Shown here piece after piece: positions 15,323 through 22,799 of a DNA stretch of 64,000 bases (position 1 is its first letter; each line of letters begins with the position of its first letter). The translations under genes were made by a program, and so were the position numbers. Under the pieces are notes generated by a model. That model saw only the letters and a list, made by a program, of their open reading frames with translations, was not told the origin of the DNA and did not search any database. The stretch is from the NCBI RefSeq assembly GCF_002366715.1, contig NZ_DFBS01000032.1, forward strand, positions 77,686-141,685. Direction: 5' to 3'. Source of the DNA: Halomonas sp. UBA3074. Lineage in GTDB: Bacteria; Pseudomonadota; Gammaproteobacteria; Pseudomonadales; Halomonadaceae.

Positions 15323-17083
15323 CTAATAGACCAGCTGTCCTATCTTACCGACGAAACGCTGCTTATTGCGGTAAGGGTAAACATCAATGACGCGGCCATC
15401 CACTATCGCCTGCTGCAGCGCTAACCAGTAATCGGGGTCAAATAGTTCTGGGTGCTGCTCTATAAACAGGCGGCGCAGCGCTGGGTTAGCGAACATAAAG
15501 GGGCCGAACTCCTCAGGAAAAATATCGTTTTGGCCAATCGATAGCGTATCGCCCCCCTGATAATCGTTGCCGACGGTTTTGGGTATGTGCCGAAAACGGC
15601 ATTCGGTGAGGTAGCAGACCTCATCGTAGTCGTAGAAGATTACACGGCCATGGCGGGTAACACCGAAATTCTTTAACAGCATGTCGCCAGGAAAGATATT
15701 TGCCGCGGCCATCTGCTTAATGGCGTTGCCGTAATCTTTGAGCACCATGAGCGTCTCTTCGTCGCTGCACTGCTCCAGGTAGATATTCAGCGGCGTCATC
15801 ATCCGCTCGGTATAGCAGTGTTTGATGATGACCTTGTCGTCTTTCAACACAACGGTTGAGGGAGCTACTTCAAGCAAGTGCGCTAGGCACTCCGGGGCAA
15901 AATGATCCTGGCGAACAATGAAATTAGAGAACTCCTGAGTATCGGCCATGCGCCCTACTCGGTCATGGCGTTTTACTAGCCGATACTTTTCGCGTACCAC
16001 GGCGTGGGTCACGTCTTTGGCCGGGTCGAATTTATCTTTGATGATTTTAAACACGGTGCGAAAGCTGGGTAACACGAACACCGCCATTACCATGCCGCGC
16101 ACACCTGGGGCGATAACAAATTGATCTTCGCGCTTGGCGACCTGACGATTCAGGGCTCGGAAAAACTCGGTTTTGCCATGTTTGAAGAAGCCGATGGCAG
16201 CGTAAAGCTCGCCTTCCGGTTTGTGCGGCATCAGTTGCTGCAGGTAATCGACAAACTCCCTGGGTACCGCGACCTCCACCTGAAAATAAGCGCGGGTAAA
16301 GGAGAAAATAATCGACACTTCATCGGTTTCGATCAGCACCGTATCCAGGTGTAGGCAGGGGTCGCCCCCCTGCTGCTCGCCAAATCCCTCGCCGTGGAGC
16401 ACCGGCAGCACCAGCGGTACTTGCTCGCCACCGCCACGAATACGCCCGACCAGATAAGCTCCTTTATTGCGGTAGAAAACGCTATTCAGCAATTCGATTT
16501 CTGCATCGCCTGTGTTCAAAATCGCCGGGGGTAAGTGCTGCTGTAAGAAAGTGGCGCCGAGATGGGTATCCTGGTCTATATCCGCAAAACGGTTTTCGAA
16601 GGGCGCATCGATAAGCGCCCATTTGAGGGCAGCCTGCCAGTCGCCATTCACCTGTTTGCGACGGCAGAGATCAATTCCCGAGCGGTGGGCAGCATCCTCC
16701 CGGGAGCTATACACGAACATCCAGTCGTTGCGGATATGGCGATGATGGAAAATTGCGCAGAACAGCGAGTTAAAAAAAGTCTCGGCCAGCTCGTAATCCA
16801 GCCGGTGGCTAATCAGCTCGGCATAGTGGTGACGCGCTTCGCGCCAACTTTCGCAGTGAGAGACGACGTCGGGGTCGAAGGTACGCTTTAAGCGCCCAAG
16901 CGTAACGTCGATTTTCTCCTTGTAGAGATTGATTCGCTCCGCTGAGGCTTGCTGCGCATCGCGCCACGCGGCATCACGGAAGCGGCGACTGGCATCCGCG
17001 GTGATCGCTTTGAAGCGCGCCCGGTACTCATCGAATCCATGCAAAATAGTGGTGGCTAAACGGTACGCAGGTGCGTGTTTCAA
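15323..17083 (-). CDS. aceK: Isocitrate dehydrogenase kinase/phosphatase
   Basis: AceK (586 residues) phosphorylates and dephosphorylates isocitrate dehydrogenase, directing carbon into the glyoxylate shunt during growth on acetate. The N-terminal regulatory domain is followed by the kinase-like domain with APGVRGMVMAVFVLPSFRTV, VFKIIKDKFDPAKDVTH, KNFGVTRHGRVIFYDYDEV (catalytic and metal-binding acids) and the C-terminal EEFGPFMF. Length is standard. aceBA are not in the window; instead the neighbours are cobB downstream and ethanolamine catabolism further on, all acetyl-CoA related. Confidence 0.96.
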   Translation of the reverse strand: MKHAPAYRLATTILHGFDEYRARFKAITADASRRFRDAAWRDAQQASAERINLYKEKIDVTLGRLKRTFDPDVVSHCESWREARHHYAELISHRLDYELAETFFNSLFCAIFHHRHIRNDWMFVYSSREDAAHRSGIDLCRRKQVNGDWQAALKWALIDAPFENRFADIDQDTHLGATFLQQHLPPAILNTGDAEIELLNSVFYRNKGAYLVGRIRGGGEQVPLVLPVLHGEGFGEQQGGDPCLHLDTVLIETDEVSIIFSFTRAYFQVEVAVPREFVDYLQQLMPHKPEGELYAAIGFFKHGKTEFFRALNRQVAKREDQFVIAPGVRGMVMAVFVLPSFRTVFKIIKDKFDPAKDVTHAVVREKYRLVKRHDRVGRMADTQEFSNFIVRQDHFAPECLAHLLEVAPSTVVLKDDKVIIKHCYTERMMTPLNIYLEQCSDEETLMVLKDYGNAIKQMAAANIFPGDMLLKNFGVTRHGRVIFYDYDEVCYLTECRFRHIPKTVGNDYQGGDTLSIGQNDIFPEEFGPFMFANPALRRLFIEQHPELFDPDYWLALQQAIVDGRVIDVYPYRNKQRFVGKIGQLVY

Positions 17084-17166
17084 GGGCCGTGCTCCTGATC
17101 ATTTTGGCCAGCTTCGCGTAACGGGTCACGACTTGCGAGACGACCTTGGTGGATACCCGTGCGCCG

Positions 17167-17661
17167 TTAGCGAATGGATTCAATGCGACGGACCTGCAAA
17201 CAGAAAGGCCCGGCCGTTCGATCCGCAATCAAAAAGCCGAGCTGATGAATCTCGCTTGGCGTGACGGCTGGGGCATCACTCAATACCGTTCCCCGCCGCA
17301 CTGCTTCAAAAGCATCCCATGAAAAGTGCAGTGTCTCCCAGGCATCTTGAGAAGGGGTAAACTTCACCCGGTACGCTGACGCATTGCCCAGGGAGGTGCT
17401 TTTAAGACGCAGTTGATAGGTACGTCCATCCCCCCGCACCGTCAACGCGATGCCATGGGCATCCGCGAGCGTAGGCTCGAATCCGTTGGGCTCGCGGCGA
17501 ACGGAGGCAAAACCACCGCCATTTTCCAGCGACACCTCGCCATGAAAGTGGCTTTCGTTGTTAGTAACACTAAACGTGCTCTGTGAAAAACCGCCCATCA
17601 CGCCATCATCCACCGCGTACCAGCGCGGCTGCTCGTTGGGGCTATCAAATGTCAACGCCAT
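17167..17661 (-). CDS. CIA30 family protein
   Basis: A 164-residue protein of the CIA30/NDUFAF1 family, named after a mitochondrial complex I assembly factor. The fold is a beta-jelly-roll similar to carbohydrate-binding modules. Conserved features are WYAVDDGVMGGFSQS near the N-terminus, FHGEVSLENGGGFASVR, and the C-terminal IHQLGFLIADRTAGPFCLQVRRI. No signal peptide is seen. It is transcribed towards aceK and is separated from the ethanolamine genes by a strong terminator, so it likely has its own promoter. The function in bacteria is unknown. Confidence 0.85.
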   Translation of the reverse strand: MALTFDSPNEQPRWYAVDDGVMGGFSQSTFSVTNNESHFHGEVSLENGGGFASVRREPNGFEPTLADAHGIALTVRGDGRTYQLRLKSTSLGNASAYRVKFTPSQDAWETLHFSWDAFEAVRRGTVLSDAPAVTPSEIHQLGFLIADRTAGPFCLQVRRIESIR

Positions 17662-17682
17662 GCTTACTCCTTGTCATCAGCC

Positions 17683-17716
17683 AAAAAAGCCTCTTTGCCG
17701 CAGGGCAAAGAGGCTT
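17683..17716 (-). terminator. Rho-independent terminator of the eutBC-eat operon
   Basis: A perfect 11-bp stem (GCCTCTTTGCC at 17689-17699, GGCAAAGAGGC at 17704-17714) with a four-base loop is followed, on the minus strand, by six T (17688-17683). It lies 29 bases after the eat stop. Confidence 0.92.
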
Positions 17717-17744
17717 GGTCAGCCTAGGTGATTACGCTTGCAAA

Positions 17745-19184
17745 TTACAGCTTCGCCGTCGTGACCGCTGGGTCTGAATCACTGCTCTCCAACTCTTCAG
17801 GTGACGCGACCACGAGCGCAAACTCCTCCTCGGCCGTTTTCGCGACCAAGTGATGCTTGCTGTAAAAGAAGAAGTAGGCTGCACCAACAATGAACAGCAC
17901 GATGGTGTAGTTGAAAGCACGCGGGTCGAAGGCGTATACCCCCGTCAGCGCGATCAAGGAAAGCACCAGTGCAATCCCTGAAGTGACGACACCGCCAGGG
18001 GTTTTGTACGGGCGCGGCAGGTCGGGCTGCTTTACCCGCAGTAGAATATGGCTGAGCGCCATGAGCGCATAAGAGATCGTCGCACCGACCACGGCCATCC
18101 CCAGCATCAGGTCGCCTTCGCCGCTCAACGACACCAAAAAGCCAAACACGCCGGGCACGATCAGGGCCAGATAAGGCACTTTACGGCCGCTGGTCAGCGA
18201 TAGCGGCTTCGGCAAATACCCCGCCCGTGAGAGCGCAAACACTAACCGGCTGTAGCCATAAATAATCGAGAAGAAGGAAGCGATCAGCCCCGCCAGGCCC
18301 AGCACGTTCACCACCGTTGCCAGGGTCGGATTGCCCGCTGCGTTCAACGCATCCACCAGCGGCACGCCGCTTTGGCCGATCATTTCAGCCCCCGCCGCAC
18401 CGGCCAGCAGCACCACGACCAGCAGCGCGGTGAACAGCAGGAACAGCATCGCGCCAATAATGCCTTTGGGCATGTCCCGAGCGGGGTCTTTGGCTTCTTC
18501 CGCGGCCAGCGGTACGCCTTCCACCGCCAGGAACAGCCACATGCCAAACGGCAGCGCCGCCCACACACCGTACCAACCAAACGGCATAAAGGTGCTCGCG
18601 CCCGCTGCATCGGTGGGGGCAATATCGAATAGATTGGCGGCATCAAAATCCCCGATCAGCGCGACCGCGGTGGCAAGAATAGCGAACACCGCCAGGCCAC
18701 TAATCACCATCATGACTTTTAGCGCTTCCCCCACCCCCGCTAAGTGAATGCCGATGAAGAGCGCGTAGAAAATGAGATAGACCAGAGGGCCGTTGATACC
18801 CAGCAACGACTCCACGGCAGCGCCAATGAAAATCACAATGGCCGCCGGTGCCAGGGCGTACTCGATCAAAACCGCCAGCCCGGTTAAGTAACCACCGGCA
18901 GGCCCCATGGCCTGGCGGGCAAAGCTGTAGCCGCCGCCCGCGACGGGAATCGCGGCTGACATTTCGGCAAGCGACAGCACCAGCGCCAGATACATCAACG
19001 CCATTAAACAGGCCGCTATCGCAAAGCCACCCCAACCCGCTTCTGCAATACCAAAGTTCCAGCCGGCGAAGTCACCGGAAATAACGTAGGAAACCCCAAG
19101 CCCCGCGAGCAATATCCAGCCCGCGGTGCCTTTGCGCAGCTGACGTTTCGCCAGGTACGCCTGATCAATCGATGGTTGTGTCAT
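17745..19184 (-). CDS. eat: Ethanolamine permease, APC superfamily
   Basis: A 479-residue inner-membrane transporter with about 12 transmembrane segments and the APC signature VSYVISGDFAGWNFGIAEAGWGG near the N-terminus. Conserved inner stretches include GGGYSFARQAMGP and EGVPLAAEEAKDPARDMPKG. This pattern and the position after eutBC identify an ethanolamine permease of the Eat type, which brings ethanolamine into the cytoplasm. The gap from eutC is 123 bases with no terminator, so the gene likely belongs to the same operon; AAGGG precedes the ATG. A strong terminator follows. Confidence 0.9.
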   Translation of the reverse strand: MTQPSIDQAYLAKRQLRKGTAGWILLAGLGVSYVISGDFAGWNFGIAEAGWGGFAIAACLMALMYLALVLSLAEMSAAIPVAGGGYSFARQAMGPAGGYLTGLAVLIEYALAPAAIVIFIGAAVESLLGINGPLVYLIFYALFIGIHLAGVGEALKVMMVISGLAVFAILATAVALIGDFDAANLFDIAPTDAAGASTFMPFGWYGVWAALPFGMWLFLAVEGVPLAAEEAKDPARDMPKGIIGAMLFLLFTALLVVVLLAGAAGAEMIGQSGVPLVDALNAAGNPTLATVVNVLGLAGLIASFFSIIYGYSRLVFALSRAGYLPKPLSLTSGRKVPYLALIVPGVFGFLVSLSGEGDLMLGMAVVGATISYALMALSHILLRVKQPDLPRPYKTPGGVVTSGIALVLSLIALTGVYAFDPRAFNYTIVLFIVGAAYFFFYSKHHLVAKTAEEEFALVVASPEELESSDSDPAVTTAKL

Positions 19185-19307
19185 CGTTTTGCCCTTTTAG
19201 AGTGGAACGAAATCGTCGTCAGCGGCGTGCTGTTGTTTATCAACGTTGTTCCATGTTGTTGTGTATGTGTTGTTATTGAGGTGCTGGTCTTGCGATGTGC
19301 ACGTTCG

Positions 19308-20153
19308 TTAATCAGCAACCAGAAAGTTTCGCGTCGAGCTTGGGGCGCCGGATGCCGAGTCACCTTCCAGCACATCGTCTTCGCTGCGATCTTTTAATTT
19401 AACTCCCGACAACTTGAGCTGGCGGGCCTCTTTTAACAGCAGAAAGAAACGCCGGGCGGCCTCCTCTATTTGCAAACCCGCCGGTCGCACGTTGGAAATG
19501 CAGTTGCGTCGGTCGTCTCTTAACCCCGGTTCTGGCGCCCAGGTCATATAAAGTCCCAGGCTGTCCGGCGAACTAAGCCCGGGGCGTTCACCAATCATCA
19601 CCAGCACGGCATCAGCATTGAGCAGTGCGCCGATTTCATCGCCAATGGCCACACGCCCTTGCTCGACGATCGTCAGCGGCGCTAGCTGCCAATCAACGGC
19701 ATCGCTGTCAAACGTTTGGTAAAGCGCGCGAAGAAACGGCGCGCTATTTTGCTGCACGGCCAGCGCCGAAAGCCCATCGACCACCACGACCGCCAAATCA
19801 AAGCGCTGCTGAGACGCAGCCGCTTGCTGGATGTGCTCACGGCTCTCGTCGTTGAGGCGACGGCCATAGTCGGGCCGCTGCAAGTACATGGCGCGATCCT
19901 GGGCATGGCTGTGCAGGCGCAGCGGCGCTTCAGACAAATTGAGAACTTGGGTCAGCTCGGTGGAGAGCGCTTCCACGTCCAACGGGCAGTGCACGGCATC
20001 CTGGGCTTGGGCATGAGCCAACTGAAACGCCAGCAGCTTGCTGGTCGGCAGGCTGACCCCGGCGCGTCCCAAGCCAATGCGCGCATCGGTAAAGGCATTC
20101 AACCGCTCCCAGGGGTTTTCTACCACGATGGGGGTTGACGGATCATGTGCCAT
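19308..20153 (-). CDS. eutC: Ethanolamine ammonia-lyase small subunit
   Basis: EutC (281 residues) is the light chain of adenosylcobalamin-dependent ethanolamine ammonia-lyase, which splits ethanolamine to acetaldehyde and ammonia. Recognisable stretches are RIGLGRAGVSLPT, FQLAHAQAQDAVH, VVVVDGLSALAVQQ, MIGERPGLSSPDSLGLYMTW and the C-terminal RNCISNVRPAGL. Its start overlaps the eutB stop by 11 bases, so the two are translationally coupled. No lyase reactivase (eutA) or microcompartment gene is present in the window. Confidence 0.95.
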   Translation of the reverse strand: MAHDPSTPIVVENPWERLNAFTDARIGLGRAGVSLPTSKLLAFQLAHAQAQDAVHCPLDVEALSTELTQVLNLSEAPLRLHSHAQDRAMYLQRPDYGRRLNDESREHIQQAAASQQRFDLAVVVVDGLSALAVQQNSAPFLRALYQTFDSDAVDWQLAPLTIVEQGRVAIGDEIGALLNADAVLVMIGERPGLSSPDSLGLYMTWAPEPGLRDDRRNCISNVRPAGLQIEEAARRFFLLLKEARQLKLSGVKLKDRSEDDVLEGDSASGAPSSTRNFLVAD

Positions 20154-21558
20154 GGCGCGGCTCCTTGGGCAGGTGACGCAGGCTGTTGGCGAAGGCAGCC
20201 GGGAGCTGGTCGTTTAACCGGTGGGTGCTGACATCCTGGAAGATCTGCATCTCTTCGAGCCAGCGCTCAAACTCCGGCGCGGCCTTCAGCCCCAGCACCC
20301 GCCGCGCATACAAAGCGTCATGGAAAGAGGTGGTCTGGTAATTGAGCATGATGTCGTCGGAGCCAGGAATGCCCATGATGAAGTTGCAGCCCGCCACGCC
20401 GAGCAGAGTGAGCAGATTATCCATGTCATTTTGATCGGCTTCGGCGTGGTTGGTGTAGCAGACATCGCAGCCCATGGGCACGCCCAACAACTTGCCGCAG
20501 AAGTGATCCTCAAGCCCTGCACGGGTGATCTCTTTGCCATCGAATAGGTACTCGGGGCCGATAAAGCCAACCACGGTATTGACCAGCAACGGATTGAACT
20601 TGCGTGCCACTGCATAGGCGCGGGCTTCACAGGTTTGTTGATCGAGCCCGTGATGGGCGTCGGCGGACAGCGAGCTGCCCTGGCCGGTTTCAAAATACAT
20701 CACATTGCGCCCCACCGTGCCGCGATTCAGCGACTGCGCTGCCGCTTCGGCTTCGGCCAGAGTGCTCAAATCAAAGCCGAAGCTGCGATTAGTGGCTTCG
20801 GTGCCACCGATCGACTGAAACACCAGATCGACCGGGGCGCCCTGCTCGATCGCTTCCAGGGTATTCGTCACGTGGGTCAACACGCAGGACTGGGTGGGGA
20901 TTTGATACTTCTGAATCACCTCATCCATCAGGCGCATCAGTTTGACGCTCTGAGCGACGTTATCCGTCGCGGGATTAATGCCAATCACCGCATCGCCGCT
21001 GCCATAGAGCAAACCATCGAGAATACTTGCGGCAATGCCGGTCACATCGTCCGTCGGGTGATTAGGCTGGAGCCGAGTAGAGAGGCGCCCTGGCAGGCCA
21101 ATCGTGTTGCGAAAAGCGGTCGTGACTCGACACTTCTTGGCGACCAGAATTAAGTCCTGGTTGCGCATCAGCTTGCTAACGGCAGCGGCCATTTCGGGGG
21201 TGATTCCCGCTTTTACGTCTGTTAATACGTCACTTGTCGCGTGATCGGAGAGTAGCCAGTTACGAAAGTCGCCGACGGTCAGGTGGCGAAGCGGGGCAAA
21301 AGCATCGGCATCATGATCATCGATAATGAGCCGGGTGATCTCATCCTCCTCGTAAGGAATTAACGCCTCGTTCAAAAAAGTCGTCAGCGGGAGTTCGGCC
21401 AACACCATTTGAGCGACCACGCGCTCTTCGGCGCTCTCTGCCATTACGCCAGCCAAACGGTCGCCGGAACGCGGCGGTGTGGCTTTGGCCATCAACTCCG
21501 CCAAACTTGCGAAGCGGTAGCGGCGGCTCCCCACCGTGGTTTGATAGGTCTGCGCCAT
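20143..21558 (-). CDS. eutB: Ethanolamine ammonia-lyase large subunit
   Basis: EutB (471 residues) is the catalytic chain, forming a TIM barrel that binds adenosylcobalamin. Typical segments are FASLAELMAKATPPRSGDRLAG, MAAAVSKLMRNQDLI, the LQPNHPTDD region, YFETGQGSSLSADAHHG, LVNTVVGFIGPEYL and GVPMGCDVCYTNHAEAD. Start ATG has AAGGAC upstream. The gene is divergent from the AraC-type regulator, with 210 bases between, where the activator presumably acts. The acetaldehyde produced must be handled by an enzyme outside this window. Confidence 0.97.
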   Translation of the reverse strand: MAQTYQTTVGSRRYRFASLAELMAKATPPRSGDRLAGVMAESAEERVVAQMVLAELPLTTFLNEALIPYEEDEITRLIIDDHDADAFAPLRHLTVGDFRNWLLSDHATSDVLTDVKAGITPEMAAAVSKLMRNQDLILVAKKCRVTTAFRNTIGLPGRLSTRLQPNHPTDDVTGIAASILDGLLYGSGDAVIGINPATDNVAQSVKLMRLMDEVIQKYQIPTQSCVLTHVTNTLEAIEQGAPVDLVFQSIGGTEATNRSFGFDLSTLAEAEAAAQSLNRGTVGRNVMYFETGQGSSLSADAHHGLDQQTCEARAYAVARKFNPLLVNTVVGFIGPEYLFDGKEITRAGLEDHFCGKLLGVPMGCDVCYTNHAEADQNDMDNLLTLLGVAGCNFIMGIPGSDDIMLNYQTTSFHDALYARRVLGLKAAPEFERWLEEMQIFQDVSTHRLNDQLPAAFANSLRHLPKEPRHGT

Positions 21559-21768
21559 AGAGCGGTCCTTTTTGTCATGACGGCTTTACATCGCGCTGAC
21601 TGCGCGTTGAGGTACAAAACTTGCTTGTTTCCACCATAGCGCTATCACTAGAGAGGGAGTATCGAGTTTTGGCAAACTCGCCGACATTCCTTTTTACCTA
21701 ACGAATACAATCGCTTAATGCATTTACCAAGCATTTTTTAAGACCGCTAAACCCCTGGGGAGAGCTTT

Positions 21769-22716
21769 ATGACCACGCTCGACAGCTCATTTGCACCAAA
21801 AAGATGCACTCAGGAAGCGTTTGATGCCGATGAGCACGCACAGAATTTAACCCGCTGGCAGCAGGAGTATGACCAGCTCAGCCCAGGCAGCTTCTACGGG
21901 CGGCTGGATGAAGTGGCATTAGAAACCATGCAGGTGTTCAAAGAACACACAGGCCAAGCGCTGCGTCAGCAGTGCAAAGTGTGGCCAGAATCGCTATGGA
22001 TCGGTATTCCTGCTAACCAGCCAGGTTCGAGGATCAATGGGCAAGCGCTCACCGATGGCGAGGTAATGTGTCGCCCGGGCGGGTGTGATTTTGAACTGGT
22101 GACGCCGGAAAAATTCGATATTTATGGGCTGGTGATCCATTTGCCCGCGTTGTTAGCGGCTGCCGAGCGGCAGGGGATCCGTTTGGATACCCGTTGGCAC
22201 TTAATGCCGCGGCGGCAAGCGGCTCGCGATACGCTGCACGCCGTATCGTTTCTCATCGAGCGCCTGCTCAACAGCCAAACATTGGCCATTGCCAGCCATA
22301 TTCACCAAGACATACTGCTCATGGCGCTGCTAACGTTATTGCAGCGGGAGCAGCCCAGCACCGAGCTGCCGCCTAGCTATGCCCATCGTAAGGAAGTCGT
22401 TGATCGCGTTAAGCGCTATGTGGATGAGCATTTGGACGGGCCGGTGACAATGGAGGAGCTCTGCCAGCTGACCCACGTTAGCCGCCGAACGCTGCAGTAC
22501 AGCTTTACGGCCATTTTAGGCATTAGCCCGCTGCAGTTTTTACGGCTGACCAGGCTGAACCGCGTGCGCCGCGCACTGCGTGCGGCATCGCCCGAGCAGT
22601 CCGTCACGGAAATTGCCACCTATTGGGGATTTTGGCATTTGGGGCAGTTTGCCCACGACTATAAGCAGCAGTTCGGTGAATGCCCGTCGCATACGCTTAG
22701 TGTGAAAGCGTTGTGA
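21769..22716 (+). CDS. eutR: AraC-family activator, EutR-like
   Basis: A 315-residue regulator with an N-terminal ligand-sensing part (about 1-200) and a C-terminal AraC DNA-binding domain (about 215-313). The latter has two helix-turn-helix motifs: VTMEELCQLTHVSRRTLQYSF and VTEIATYWGFWHLGQFAHDYK. The style of the domain and the divergent position next to eutB point to the EutR group, which activates eut genes in response to ethanolamine and adenosylcobalamin. The symbol is assigned by context and similarity; direct ligand evidence is lacking. Confidence 0.82.
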   Translation: MTTLDSSFAPKRCTQEAFDADEHAQNLTRWQQEYDQLSPGSFYGRLDEVALETMQVFKEHTGQALRQQCKVWPESLWIGIPANQPGSRINGQALTDGEVMCRPGGCDFELVTPEKFDIYGLVIHLPALLAAAERQGIRLDTRWHLMPRRQAARDTLHAVSFLIERLLNSQTLAIASHIHQDILLMALLTLLQREQPSTELPPSYAHRKEVVDRVKRYVDEHLDGPVTMEELCQLTHVSRRTLQYSFTAILGISPLQFLRLTRLNRVRRALRAASPEQSVTEIATYWGFWHLGQFAHDYKQQFGECPSHTLSVKAL

Positions 22717-22740
22717 GCCGCTCGACAATAGCAGGTAAGG

Positions 22741-22772
22741 CAATCAGGCCAGCCTCTCAGCTGGCCTGATTG
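22741..22772. terminator. Perfect 13-bp hairpin between convergent genes
   Basis: CAATCAGGCCAGC (22741-22753), a six-base loop, and GCTGGCCTGATTG (22760-22772) form a perfect inverted repeat between the convergent stops of the AraC gene and opgH. Neither side has a long T run, so it is a weak classical terminator in sequence but well placed for both directions. Confidence 0.65.
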
Positions 22773-22799
22773 TATACAGCCGTTGTTAAACACTCGTTA

